From Phenylobacterium sp. SCN 70-31 (GTDB lineage Bacteria > Pseudomonadota > Alphaproteobacteria > Caulobacterales > Caulobacteraceae), in the NCBI RefSeq assembly GCF_001724605.1, contig NZ_MEEX01000008.1:1-64000 (forward strand): a DNA stretch of 64,000 nt, given 5' to 3'. Position 1 is the stretch's first letter, and the number at the start of each line of letters is the position of its first letter. This document shows, piece by piece, positions 16,498 to 24,593 of the stretch. The notes beneath the pieces were generated by a model, which was given only the letters and a program-made list of their open reading frames with translations, did no database searches and was not told the DNA's origin. Position numbers and translations under genes: made by a program.

Positions 16498-17340
16498 TCA
16501 GAACACCGAGGTGTTCAGGGGCGCCTGGGCCGCGCAGGCCGCGGCGTCCGGCTTCGGCCCGCTCGCCCGCAGCGCGGCGATTTCCGCCCGGACCGCCTCG
16601 AGATCGGCCTTGAAGGCGGGCTCGCCGTGGGCGGCGGCGACCTGGGCCGAGGCCAGCAGCATCCCGGCCTCGACGGCGCTGAGCGTGTGGACGCCGCAGA
16701 CGGCCCGGCTCTCGGCGAAGGCGCGGCCACGGGCCAGGATCTGGCTGGCCCGGTCGGGAACCGCTTCGGCCAGAACGAGCGCGTTCGTCCAGCCGAGCTG
16801 GGCGTGGCCCGAAGGATAGTCGTAGCTGTTGTCCAGGCTGGGAGTGCGCGCCGAGCAGATCGTCCCGCCCCAGCGCTGATACGGCCGGACCCGGTTGTAC
16901 AGCGCCTTGGCGGGGCCGTTCAGGCGACCCACGTCGATCGAGGTCCTGGCCACCATCGCGGCCAGCTTCGGGGCCGTCTGGGGGGTGAGCGTCGCGCCGA
17001 CCGCGCAGGAGAACCCGCCGATCTGGTCGGCGATCCCATAGGGCACGTCGGCCTGGGCCATCGCCCAGCGCGGCCCGCCTTCGAGCTTGCGCGCGGCCTC
17101 GTAGACCCGCTTGTCCTCCAGGTCCCGGGGGTCGGCTTCCGTGGGCGAGGGCCGCAGGATCACGGCGGGATCGGGCACGGTCGTCAGATAGCCGCGAGGC
17201 GCCGCCGGCGCCGCGGCCTGAGCCTGGTTCGCCGTCTGGGTCGTCTGGCCCGAAGTCGTCGCGCCCGTCTGCTGGGCCAGCGCCAGGCCTGCCGTCGCCG
17301 CAACCGCCAAGGCGGCGGCCCCCGTCATCCATCCCCGCAT
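16498..17340 (-). CDS. class A acid phosphatase (PAP2 superfamily), secreted
   Basis: A 280-residue protein with a signal peptide (MRGWMTGAAALAVAATAGLA, with cleavage near LAQ). The three phosphatase motifs of the PhoC/PAP2 superfamily are present: KALYNRVRPY (K-x6-RP), YPSGHAQLG (PSGH) and SRAVCGVHTLSAVEAG (SR-x5-H). It acts as a periplasmic non-specific phosphomonoesterase. I use ATG at 17338-17340; a longer frame to 17379 adds a poor N-terminus. It is convergent with the molybdenum oxidoreductase gene and lies after the terminator that closes the DHS-like gene. Confidence 0.92.
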   Translation of the reverse strand: MRGWMTGAAALAVAATAGLALAQQTGATTSGQTTQTANQAQAAAPAAPRGYLTTVPDPAVILRPSPTEADPRDLEDKRVYEAARKLEGGPRWAMAQADVPYGIADQIGGFSCAVGATLTPQTAPKLAAMVARTSIDVGRLNGPAKALYNRVRPYQRWGGTICSARTPSLDNSYDYPSGHAQLGWTNALVLAEAVPDRASQILARGRAFAESRAVCGVHTLSAVEAGMLLASAQVAAAHGEPAFKADLEAVRAEIAALRASGPKPDAAACAAQAPLNTSVF

Positions 17341-17403
17341 ACGTCGTTCCCTCCGGCCTTGTGATTTGGCGGCGATCATGGCGCCCGTCGGCGCGAAACG
17401 AAA

Positions 17404-17425
17404 CGGCCGGGGAGGTCCCCGGCCG
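17404..17425 (-). terminator. intrinsic terminator of the DHS-like gene
   Basis: A perfect 10-bp stem (CGGCCGGGGA / TCCCCGGCCG) with a 2-nt apex lies 6 bp past the stop codon at 17432. On the minus strand the hairpin is followed by TTTCGTTTCG. This is a convincing rho-independent terminator. Confidence 0.85.
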
Positions 17426-17431
17426 CTCTGA

Positions 17432-18484
17432 CTACTTCTGGAAGAGATCGGCCCAGCGGCGCTTCTTCCGGTTCTTGTGGGCGCCGCGGTGCCAGGCGTC
17501 CGAGGCGATCAGCGGCACCACCGTCGTGGCTTCGGCGAACACCATCTGCTCCCAGGTGACGTCCACCTTGCCCCACGAGCAGGCCTCCTTGAGCGTCGAG
17601 GACGAGCAGGCCCCGTCGCGCACATCGGCCACCGTGATCTGGACGGCGTACTTGTGCATGTCCACCTCGTGGCCGAGGATCTCGGCGCAGACGACGGTGT
17701 CCTGGGCGAAGTTCTTGGGCACGCCGCCGCCCACCATGAACAGGCCCGTGGCGCCGGCCTTCAGCTTGATCTCGGTCAACTCGCGGAAGTCGGCCACGGC
17801 GTCGATGGTCAGGTAGGGCTTTCCCGCCTTCATCCGCTCGACCTGATGCTTCACGAGGCCGAAGCCGGCCGAGGAGTCCACGAACGCCGGGCAGAAGATC
17901 GGCACGCCCTCGCGGTACGCCACCTCGATCAGGCTGTCGGGCTTCTTGGCGTTGCCGGCGGCCAGCCACTTGCCCATCTCGTGGATGAACTCGCGGCTCG
18001 AATAGGGGCGCGGCTCCAGCAGCTCGCAGATCTCGTAGATCGTGCCGTCGCAGTTCTGGAGCTCTTCCTCGTCGATGTAGGTGTCGTAGATGCGGTCGAT
18101 GTACATCTCGCGCAGCTCGCGGTCGTCGACCGTGGAGTCCGCCTGGTAGTGCTTGAAGCCCAGGGCCTCGAAGAAATCCATGTCGACGATCGAGGCGCCG
18201 GTGGCGACGATGGCGTCGATCATCCCGTACTTCACCATGTCGCGGTAGATGTGCATGCACCCGCCGGCCGAGGTCGAGCCGGCCAGGGTGAGCCAGGTCG
18301 AGCAGTCGGCGTCTTCCAGCGACATCGACCAGATGTCGGCGGCGCGCGCGGTGTCGCGGCTGGTGAAGCTCATCTTGCGCATGGCGTCGATGACGGGCCG
18401 GGCGTCGTACTGGTCGATCGCCACATGCTCGACGGTGTTGGCCAGCAGTTCGGCCTTGCGGTTGGAGTTCGCCGGAGCGTTCAT
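17432..18484 (-). CDS. deoxyhypusine synthase-like protein (probable polyamine synthase)
   Basis: A 350-residue deoxyhypusine synthase-family protein. The family's NAD-site segment GLFMVGGGVPKNF and the active-site Lys region STLKEACSWGKVDV (Lys of SWGK) are both present, and the N-terminal block includes LTLAGSTSAGGCMHIYRDMV. Bacteria lack eIF5A, so bacterial members act on small polyamines; characterised ones make homospermidine or related compounds by transferring the aminobutyl group of spermidine or putrescine. It lies directly downstream of a type III ornithine decarboxylase gene on the same strand, which fits putrescine supply. The exact product is not decidable here. Confidence 0.88.
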   Translation of the reverse strand: MNAPANSNRKAELLANTVEHVAIDQYDARPVIDAMRKMSFTSRDTARAADIWSMSLEDADCSTWLTLAGSTSAGGCMHIYRDMVKYGMIDAIVATGASIVDMDFFEALGFKHYQADSTVDDRELREMYIDRIYDTYIDEEELQNCDGTIYEICELLEPRPYSSREFIHEMGKWLAAGNAKKPDSLIEVAYREGVPIFCPAFVDSSAGFGLVKHQVERMKAGKPYLTIDAVADFRELTEIKLKAGATGLFMVGGGVPKNFAQDTVVCAEILGHEVDMHKYAVQITVADVRDGACSSSTLKEACSWGKVDVTWEQMVFAEATTVVPLIASDAWHRGAHKNRKKRRWADLFQK

Positions 18485-18531
18485 CTTCCGAAGTTCCCTT
18501 CTGAGGGTGAAAGCCCGTCGCGAATAGAAAA

Positions 18532-18563
18532 GGCGCGACCGGGACGGAGCGACCGGCCGCGCC
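18532..18563 (-). terminator. intrinsic terminator of the ornithine decarboxylase gene
   Basis: An inverted repeat, GGCGCG at 18532-18537 with CGCGCC at 18558-18563, is extended inside by ACCGG/CCGG pairing. On the minus strand it is followed by TTTTCTATTC. It lies 21 bp after the stop at 18585, between the decarboxylase and DHS-like genes, so the latter may have its own promoter or depend on read-through. Confidence 0.8.
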
Positions 18564-18584
18564 TATAGCACCAATGTGTCCGTC

Positions 18585-19856
18585 TTAGCGCCTGCGGCGT
18601 TTCTTGCCGGCGGCGCCCTTGGGCCGCGACAGCCGGACGACCTTGCGTTCGTCCTCGCGCTCCTCTCGGGGCGTGCGGATCACGCGGCCGGCCAGGCCGA
18701 ACATCGAGGCCATCGGCGCGTCCCCGACCTCGACGATCTCGGCGTCGCCGAAGCCGTTGAAGCTGGTCGTCATGGCCACGCCGTAGGCGCCCAGCATGCC
18801 GATCTCGACATAGTCGCCTTCGCGGATGTCCTCGGGCAGCCAGAACGGGCCGGGCATGTGGTCGATCGAGTCGCACGTGGGCCCATAGAAGCGGAAGGGC
18901 TTCAGCGGCCCGCCCACCTCATGCGCCTCGGCGCCCTCGCCGCGGTACAGCTTCACCGGGAACGGCCACTTCATGTGCGCCGCATCGAACAGCGTGCCGT
19001 AGCTGCCGTCGTTGAGGTACACGGCGTCGCCCTTCTTCAGCTCGACCTTGGTGAGGATCGACGAGGCCTCGGCCACCAGGGCGCGCCCCGGCTCGCACCA
19101 GAGTTCCGTCTCCTCGTGCACGCTCATCTCGGCGAAGCCGCGCTGGATGGAGTCGACGTAGTCGATCATGTCCGGCGGGATCATGCCCGGGTAGATCGAC
19201 GGGAAGCCGCCGCCCACGTCCACGATGTCGACCATGACGCCGGCGCGCACGATGGCGCGCTGGGCCTGGGCCATCGCCGCCTGATAGGCGGTGGGCCGCA
19301 TGCACTGGCTGCCGACGTGGAAGCTGACGCCCATCTTGCCCTGGGTCGCGCGGCGCGCGGCCAGCAGCAGCGACGGCGCCTCGTGCGGCTCGACGCCGAA
19401 CTTGCCGGCGAGCGAGTACGACGCGCCCTCGGCGCTGACCGCCAGGCGGACGATCAGGGTCAGGTCGGGGGCGCCGTCGGTCGCCTCGAGGATCTTGGCC
19501 AGCTCCTCATGCGTATCCAGGGCGAAGGTCTTCACGCCGAAGCGATGGTACGCCTCGGAGATCGCCTTGCGGCTCTTCACCGGATGCATGAAGGCCATGC
19601 GCGCGCCCGGGGCGTACGCGGCCACCAGCTCGATCTCGCGGATCGAAGCCACATCGAAGGATTGGACGCCGGCCTTCACCAGGGTCTCGATGACCCACGG
19701 CGAAGGGTTCGCCTTTACGGCGTAGAAGACGTCGCCTCGAAAATTGTCCTGGAACCAGCGCGCCGCTACGGCCACCACGTCCGGCCGCGCAAAGGCGACA
19801 GGACGCTCCGGGGACCGCTCGCGGACCAGGTCCAGGGGCGTATGGTACGTATGCAC
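18585..19856 (-). CDS. ornithine/lysine decarboxylase, fold-type III PLP enzyme
   Basis: A 423-residue decarboxylase of the alanine-racemase fold (eukaryotic ODC-like). The PLP Lys is in FYAVKANPSPW, the phosphate-binding glycine loop is DVGGGFPSIYPG, the substrate-binding Cys region is YGPTCDSID, and an EPGRALVA motif follows the family. It makes putrescine from ornithine, possibly cadaverine from lysine. I place the start at GTG 19856 (VHTYHTPLDLV), preceded by GGGGG eight bases upstream. ATG 19919 would add 21 residues and sits close to the predicted promoter. The C-terminus ends in a Lys/Arg tail (KKRRRR). Confidence 0.9.
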   Translation of the reverse strand: MHTYHTPLDLVRERSPERPVAFARPDVVAVAARWFQDNFRGDVFYAVKANPSPWVIETLVKAGVQSFDVASIREIELVAAYAPGARMAFMHPVKSRKAISEAYHRFGVKTFALDTHEELAKILEATDGAPDLTLIVRLAVSAEGASYSLAGKFGVEPHEAPSLLLAARRATQGKMGVSFHVGSQCMRPTAYQAAMAQAQRAIVRAGVMVDIVDVGGGFPSIYPGMIPPDMIDYVDSIQRGFAEMSVHEETELWCEPGRALVAEASSILTKVELKKGDAVYLNDGSYGTLFDAAHMKWPFPVKLYRGEGAEAHEVGGPLKPFRFYGPTCDSIDHMPGPFWLPEDIREGDYVEIGMLGAYGVAMTTSFNGFGDAEIVEVGDAPMASMFGLAGRVIRTPREEREDERKVVRLSRPKGAAGKKRRRR

Positions 19857-19939
19857 CGCACGCAACCCCCAACGGATTGTTGAACCCAGACCGGCGTTAG
19901 CAGCGCTTTTTGAGGACATCGGGTCCGCCGGAAGGCGCG

Positions 19940-19968
19940 CAAATAGGGTCTTTGGCGGGAGATGTAAA
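19940..19968 (-). promoter_or_regulatory. sigma70-type promoter for the ornithine decarboxylase gene
   Basis: Reading the minus strand, TTTACA (19968-19963) and TATTTG (19945-19940) are separated by exactly 17 bp. The position is upstream of the decarboxylase start codons. The rest of the 329-bp gap (19857-20185) is G/C-rich with no gene that I can support. It must also hold the phnC promoter. Confidence 0.55.
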
Positions 19969-20185
19969 GGGTTCGTCTGTCGTCCGTTCCGCGACATGCG
20001 GCGGCGCGTGACGGACCGTCGCGGCCGGTGAGGGCGCTGGGGGTGGCGGGCCGCATGGGGCGGCAGGCGCCCGTTCGACGACCGTTCCGCAGGCGGAGCG
20101 CGACTTCCTCGGCGAGCGCGCTGGACCGGACGCGCGTACCCGTGCCATGTAGCCGGCGTATCACGGGAAAGCTCCGACCTCTCTC

Positions 20186-20980
20186 ATGTCCGACGCCGCC
20201 GTTCTGTCGATACGGAACGTCTCCAAGACCTTCGGCCAGCGCCGGGCCCTCGACGGGGTCTCGTTGGACGCCCGTAAAGGCGAGATGATCGCCCTCATCG
20301 GCCCGTCGGGTTCCGGGAAGTCCACGCTCCTGCGCTCGATCAGCGCGCTTCAGACCATCGACGCCGGGCCGGGCGAGATCGTCGCGTTCGGCGGCCCCAT
20401 CCAGAAAGACGGGAAGATCGACCCGGGCGTGCGAAAGACGCGCACGCGGATCGGCATGATCTTCCAGCAGTTCAACCTGGTCGGGCGGCTGTCGCTGTTC
20501 TCGAACGTGGCCCTGGGCTCGTTGGGCCGCATTCCCGCCTGGCGTGGGGCGCTAGGCCTGTGGCCGGCCGAAACCCGGCAGGCGGTCATGGCCGCGCTGC
20601 ACCGTTTCGGCGTCGCCGACTACGCCGCCCAGCGCGCGAACACCCTCTCGGGCGGCCAGCAACAGCGGGGCGCCATCGCCCGCGCCCTGGTCCAGAAGGC
20701 CAAGATCATCCTGGCCGACGAGCCGGTGGCCTCGCTCGACCCGGTCTCGGCCCGGCGGGTGATGGAGATCCTGCGCGAGCTGAACCGCAACGACGGCCTC
20801 ACCGTGGTCGTCACCCTGCACCAGGTGGACTACGCCCTGCGCTACTGCGACCGCGTCGTGGCGCTGAAGGCCGGACAGGTCGTCTATGACGGCCCTTCCG
20901 ACGGCCTGAAGCGCGACCAGCTCATCGACATCTACGGCCCCGAATTCGAGGACGTCTTCTGGGAAGGAGCGCCCACATGA
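20186..20980 (+). CDS. phnC: phosphonate-type ABC transporter ATP-binding protein
   Basis: A 264-residue ABC ATPase of the PhnC family. The Walker A motif is GPSGSGKST near residue 38, the Q-loop FQQFNLV, the signature LSGGQQQRGAIARAL, Walker B IILADEPVASLDP, and the switch His in TLHQVDYA. Spacing and inserts match PhnC. It energises uptake of phosphonates or related phosphorus oxyanions through the PhnE channel. phnD starts inside its stop (ATGA, 20977-20980), so the three genes form one operon. Confidence 0.93.
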   Translation: MSDAAVLSIRNVSKTFGQRRALDGVSLDARKGEMIALIGPSGSGKSTLLRSISALQTIDAGPGEIVAFGGPIQKDGKIDPGVRKTRTRIGMIFQQFNLVGRLSLFSNVALGSLGRIPAWRGALGLWPAETRQAVMAALHRFGVADYAAQRANTLSGGQQQRGAIARALVQKAKIILADEPVASLDPVSARRVMEILRELNRNDGLTVVVTLHQVDYALRYCDRVVALKAGQVVYDGPSDGLKRDQLIDIYGPEFEDVFWEGAPT

Positions 20981-22008
20981 TCCGCCGCACCCTCATCTCC
21001 GCCGCGGCCTTCGGCGCGGCCCTGGCCCTCGCCGGCTGCGGCCAGCCGGCCGAGAAAGCCGATCCCGACGCGCCGCTGAAGGAACTGACCTTCTCGATCC
21101 TGTCGGCCGAGAACCAGACCTCGATGGAGCCGCTCTGGACGCCGCTGCTCACCGACATGTCCGAGGCGATCGGCGTCAAGGTGAAGCCCTATTTCGCCAC
21201 CAACTACACCTCGCTGGTCGAGGCGATGCGCTTCAAGCAGGTGCAGGTCGGCTGGTTCTCCGCCTCGCCCGCGCTGCAGGCGATCCGACGGTCCGACGCC
21301 GAGGTGCTGGGACGGGTCGTCGATGCGGGCGGCGAGGCGACGTACAAGTCCGTCATCATCGTGCGCAAAGGCTCGGGCCTGACGGTCGACAAGATCCTGA
21401 AGTGCGACCGCAGCCTGTCGTTCGGCCTGGGCGACACCCAGTCGACGTCGGGCACGCTGGCCCCGATGACCTATCTGTTCACGCCCCGCGGGATCGACCC
21501 GAACCGCTGCTTCAAGTCGGTGCGGTCGGCCAGCCACCAGGCCAACGCCTTCTCGGTGGCGAACGGCGTGGTGGACGTGGCGACGAACAACTCGGTCGGC
21601 ATGCTGTTCTTCGCGCGGCAGAGCCCCGAACTGGCGGCCAAGGTCGAGACCATCTGGGAATCGCCGCCGCTGCCCGAAAGCTCGATCGTCGTGCGCCGCG
21701 ACCTCGACCCGGCGCTCAAGGAGAAGATCCGCCAGTTCTTCCTGACCTACGGCACCGGAACCGACGCCAAGGCCGAGAAGCAGCGCGAGGTGCTGAAGGG
21801 GCTGGCCTACGGCGGCTTCCGGCCCGCCGACAACTCGTACCTCGATCCCGTCCGCGAGATGGAGGCCAGCGAGGCGCTGGCGGCGGCCAAGCGTTCCGGC
21901 GACAAGACGCGCATCGACAGGGCCCAGGCCGAGTTCGACAGGATCAGCGCCGAAGCCGCCCGCTCGCGCGCCGTCGCCCCCGTGGCCGCGCCCGTGGCCG
22001 CCCCGTGA
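20977..22008 (+). CDS. phnD: phosphonate ABC transporter substrate-binding lipoprotein
   Basis: A 343-residue periplasmic binding protein of the PhnD family. The signal ends in a lipobox (ALALAGC), so it is membrane-tethered. The body contains LTFSILSAENQTSMEPLWTP, YFATNYTSLVEAMRFKQVQV and GDTQSTSGTLAPM, matching the phosphate-like ligand pocket of PhnD. The C-terminus is an Ala/Val/Pro-rich low-complexity tail. Ligands of this family include aminoethylphosphonate, phosphite and hypophosphite. Genes are overlapped on both sides by 4 bp. Confidence 0.92.
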   Translation: MIRRTLISAAAFGAALALAGCGQPAEKADPDAPLKELTFSILSAENQTSMEPLWTPLLTDMSEAIGVKVKPYFATNYTSLVEAMRFKQVQVGWFSASPALQAIRRSDAEVLGRVVDAGGEATYKSVIIVRKGSGLTVDKILKCDRSLSFGLGDTQSTSGTLAPMTYLFTPRGIDPNRCFKSVRSASHQANAFSVANGVVDVATNNSVGMLFFARQSPELAAKVETIWESPPLPESSIVVRRDLDPALKEKIRQFFLTYGTGTDAKAEKQREVLKGLAYGGFRPADNSYLDPVREMEASEALAAAKRSGDKTRIDRAQAEFDRISAEAARSRAVAPVAAPVAAP

Positions 22009-22808
22009 CGGATCCGGCCGCCGCCGTTCCGCCGCCGCCGAGGCGTTCGCTGTCGCAGCGGGCGCCCGACCTGATCCTGTGGGGCGGTCTGATCGTCCTG
22101 CTGGCGATCGCGTTCGGCCCCGCCGAGCTGAGCAAGCTGCCGCTGCTCTTCCAGAACTCGGCCAACATGCAGGAGCTGGGACGCGGGTTCCTGACCCCCG
22201 ACTTCACCGAATGGCGGCTCTACGTCTCGAAGATGTGGCTGACCATCCAGATGGCGCTCTGGGGCACGACGCTGGCGATCGTCGCCGCCACGCCGCTGGG
22301 CCTGCTCGCCTCTCGCAACATCACGCCGGCCTTCATCCAGCTTCCGGTCCGCCGCTTCCTCGACATCGTGCGCTCGGTGCCGGACCTCGTCATCGGGATG
22401 ATCTTCCTGGTGGCCGTGGGCCCCGGCCCCCTGGCCGGCGTCATGGCCCTGGCCATCGGCACCACCGGGGTGCTGGCGAAGCTGTTCTCCGAGGCCGTGG
22501 AATCCATCGACAAGGGCCCGGTCGAGGGCGTCCGCGCCACCGGCGGCGCCAAGCTGCACGAGGTGGTGTGGGGCGTGATCCCCCAGGTGGCGCCGCTGTG
22601 GACCAGCTATGCGCTCTACCGCTTCGAATCCAACAGCCGCAGCGCCACGGTGCTGGGCCTGATCGGCGCCGGCGGCATCGGCCAGGTGCTGTTCGACAGC
22701 CTGAACGCCTTCGCCTACTCGAACACCGCCGCCATCGTCGTGGTGATCATCGTGGCCGTGAGCCTGATCGACATGCTGAGCCAGGCGATCCGCACCCGCC
22801 TGCTCTGA
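22005..22808 (+). CDS. phnE: phosphonate ABC transporter permease
   Basis: A 267-residue permease starting at GTG 22005, overlapping the phnD stop (GTGA). It is a binding-protein-dependent inner-membrane component with about six hydrophobic helices, starting LILWGGLIVLLAIAFGPAEL. The coupling EAA loop is EGVRATGGAKLHEVVWGVIP. It completes phnCDE. No C-P lyase, phosphonatase or phosphite dehydrogenase gene is in the window, so the ligand is not revealed by neighbours. Confidence 0.92.
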   Translation: MTDPAAAVPPPPRRSLSQRAPDLILWGGLIVLLAIAFGPAELSKLPLLFQNSANMQELGRGFLTPDFTEWRLYVSKMWLTIQMALWGTTLAIVAATPLGLLASRNITPAFIQLPVRRFLDIVRSVPDLVIGMIFLVAVGPGPLAGVMALAIGTTGVLAKLFSEAVESIDKGPVEGVRATGGAKLHEVVWGVIPQVAPLWTSYALYRFESNSRSATVLGLIGAGGIGQVLFDSLNAFAYSNTAAIVVVIIVAVSLIDMLSQAIRTRLL

Positions 22809-22834
22809 ACGGCGGTCCGGCGACCGGCCCGCCG

Positions 22835-23050
22835 TCAGGCGATGATGTCCGGGTTGAGCATGTCCTCGACCCGGGCGATCTCGTCCTTCAGCGCCAGCTT
22901 CTTGCGTTTCAGGCGCCCGATCACGATCAGGTCGGGCACCGGGCTGGCCGCGAGGGCCTGGATGGCGGCGTCCAGGTCGGCGTGATCCTGGCGCATTTCG
23001 GCGAGCCGGGCTTCCAGCGCCTCTTCGGTGAAGGTCGTGTAGTCGATCAT
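22835..23050 (-). CDS. YdcH/DUF465 family small coiled-coil protein
   Basis: A 71-residue helical protein. The C-terminal LIVIGRLKRKKLALKDEIAR is the diagnostic YdcH/DUF465 motif (L-K-x-x-K-L-x-L-K-D-E-I). The function of the family is unknown. ATG at 23048-23050 overlaps the TGA of the upstream TIGR02444 gene by 4 bp, so the two are translationally coupled. A second, shorter family member lies at 24273-24446. Confidence 0.85.
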   Translation of the reverse strand: MIDYTTFTEEALEARLAEMRQDHADLDAAIQALAASPVPDLIVIGRLKRKKLALKDEIARVEDMLNPDIIA

Positions 23051-23535
23051 GCGGAACGCGGATCCTGCGCCAGCGCGGCGGCCAGCGCGGCCAGGGCGGC
23101 CGGCGGCGCGGGCTTGTCCCACGCCTGGGACGCCGCTTCCAGGGCCTCCAGCGCAGGTGCGCCGCCCGAAGCGCGCCTGGGCGCGCCGCAGAGCCCGGCC
23201 AGGGTCTCCAGCAACAGGCGTTCGGCGGCCAGTTCGAGCCCCTTCACCTCCTCGCGCAGAGCCTGGCGGGCGCCGTCGGGAAAGGGCGGCAGGGCGGGCT
23301 TCAGCGCCCGCCGCACCTCGCGCAGTGGCTTCAGCGCCGTCGCATCCCACGCCCGCGCCGCCTCGGCCCCGCGCGCCAGCATCGCCGGGTCGCGCGCTTC
23401 GGCGTAGACGGCCCAGAGCAGGAGCGAGGTGTTCTGGCCGTGCTCGTCCTGGAGGGCGAGGCAGGCCTCGGGCACGCCCGGAAGCGCATAGGCGGCCAGC
23501 GCCCAGTCCCAGATCGATGGGGTCCAGATCGGCAT
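23047..23535 (-). CDS. TIGR02444 family protein
   Basis: A 162-residue Ala/Leu-rich helical protein. The N-terminus, with WDWALAAYALPGVPEACLAL followed by LQDEHGQNTSLLLWAVYAEA, fits the TIGR02444 family (uncharacterised, proteobacterial). ATG at 23533-23535 is used; a longer frame to 23589 overlaps ubiX. It lies 2 bp after the ubiX stop and is coupled downstream to the DUF465 gene, so ubiX, TIGR02444 and ydcH form a probable three-gene operon. Confidence 0.8.
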   Translation of the reverse strand: MPIWTPSIWDWALAAYALPGVPEACLALQDEHGQNTSLLLWAVYAEARDPAMLARGAEAARAWDATALKPLREVRRALKPALPPFPDGARQALREEVKGLELAAERLLLETLAGLCGAPRRASGGAPALEALEAASQAWDKPAPPAALAALAAALAQDPRSA

Positions 23536-23537
23536 CT

Positions 23538-24149
23538 TCAGGTCTCCTCGGCGCTGTCGGGACCGGTCGGGCCGATGTCGTGACCCCAACGCCGCACGGG
23601 CGTCCAGGCCAGGCCGAACAGGTCCAGCGCCCGTCCCACCGACTGATCGACCACCTCCTCCAGGGTGCGTGGCTTCGCATAGAAGGCCGGGACGGGCGGC
23701 GCGATCACCGCCCCCATCTCGGCCAGCCGGACCAGGGTGCGCAGATGGCCCAGGTGCAGCGGCGTCTCGCGCACCATCAGCACCAGCGGGCGGCGCTCCT
23801 TGAGCGTCACGTCGGCGGCGCGGGTCAGAAGCGATGCGGTCACGCCCGTCGCGATCTCGCTCATGGTGCGGATGGAGCAGGGCGCCACGATCATGCCCAG
23901 GGCGTGGAACGAGCCCGAGGCGATGGCGGCGCCGACGTCGCCGGCCTTGTGGACCACGTCGGCGCGGGCGTGGGCGTCGGCCAGGGTCGCTTCCGTCTCC
24001 TGGGCCAGGGTCAGGGCGGCCGAGCGGCTCAGGACAAGGTGGCTCTCGACTCCCAGGTCCCGGCAGGCGTCCAGGGCCCTGAGGCCATAGACCGCGCCCG
24101 ACGCGCCCGAGACGCCCACGATCAGCCGCGGCCTGCGCGTTGCGTCCAT
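23538..24149 (-). CDS. ubiX: flavin prenyltransferase UbiX
   Basis: A 203-residue flavoprotein of the UbiX/Pad1 family. The N-terminus LIVGVSGASGAVYGLRALDA is the FMN/DMAP-binding loop, followed by IVAPCSIRTMSEIATGVTAS, RRPLVLMVRETPLHLGHLRT and PPVPAFYAKPRTLEEVVD. It makes prenylated FMN for the UbiD decarboxylase in ubiquinone synthesis. The start is ATG 24147-24149 (MDATRRPRL); the longer frame to 24203 has a weak N-terminus. No ubiD is in the window. Confidence 0.94.
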   Translation of the reverse strand: MDATRRPRLIVGVSGASGAVYGLRALDACRDLGVESHLVLSRSAALTLAQETEATLADAHARADVVHKAGDVGAAIASGSFHALGMIVAPCSIRTMSEIATGVTASLLTRAADVTLKERRPLVLMVRETPLHLGHLRTLVRLAEMGAVIAPPVPAFYAKPRTLEEVVDQSVGRALDLFGLAWTPVRRWGHDIGPTGPDSAEET

Positions 24150-24272
24150 GCCTTCAGCGTCTCCGACAGGATCCCCGGTTCCAGCGGGACCGCGTGCAAA
24201 CATATGTGATCTGACAGCCGCGGGAAGCGGGTGTTCACTCGAACGCCGGTCAACTGAGAGGAGGCTCTCGAT

Positions 24273-24446
24273 ATGGCGCTAGATGCCCGGATCCGCGAAC
24301 TCGGATCCCGTCACCAGTCCCTGGAACAGGCGATCCAGGACGAGATGCGCAGGCCCTACGCCGACGACCTCAAACTCAAGGAACTCAAGCGACAGAAGCT
24401 CAGGCTGAAGGAAGAGATCGAAACGCTTCGCGGCCGGCTGCACTGA
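24273..24446 (+). CDS. short YdcH/DUF465 family protein
   Basis: A 57-residue protein (MALDARIRELGSRHQSLEQA at the N-terminus). The C-terminal KLKELKRQKLRLKEEIETLR is the YdcH-type repeat of Lys/Leu/Glu heptads and should form a helical hairpin. ATG 24273 is preceded by GAGAGGAGGCTCTCGAT, a strong ribosome binding site. It is divergent from ubiX and paralogous to the protein encoded at 22835-23050. Confidence 0.85.
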   Translation: MALDARIRELGSRHQSLEQAIQDEMRRPYADDLKLKELKRQKLRLKEEIETLRGRLH

Positions 24447-24454
24447 TCCGCCGC

Positions 24455-24524
24455 GACCTCCCTCGCAGGGGAGGTCGGCCAGAAGCGATGGCCGCGTGAG
24501 ACCCGGGAGTCATCCTGGTCTCAC
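24455..24524. other. two hairpins after the short ydcH gene
   Basis: GACCTCCC (24455-24462) pairs with GGGAGGTC (24469-24476) just past the stop codon. GTGAGACC (24496-24503) pairs with GGTCTCAC (24517-24524). Neither is followed by a T-run on either strand, so these could be weak terminators between the convergent ydcH and DUF1013 genes. No gene is seen in 24447-24593. Confidence 0.45.
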
Positions 24525-24593
24525 AGCGGTTCTGCATGCCTGCGACCTGGCCGCTGAGGCCGCCCACCCCGCGTCACGGGGCGGAGGGGACGA

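Noticed and set aside
23049..24209. 386-codon plus-strand frame across TIGR02444 and ubiX
   Set aside because: Both opposite-strand genes are confidently identified, and the frame has shadow-like composition.
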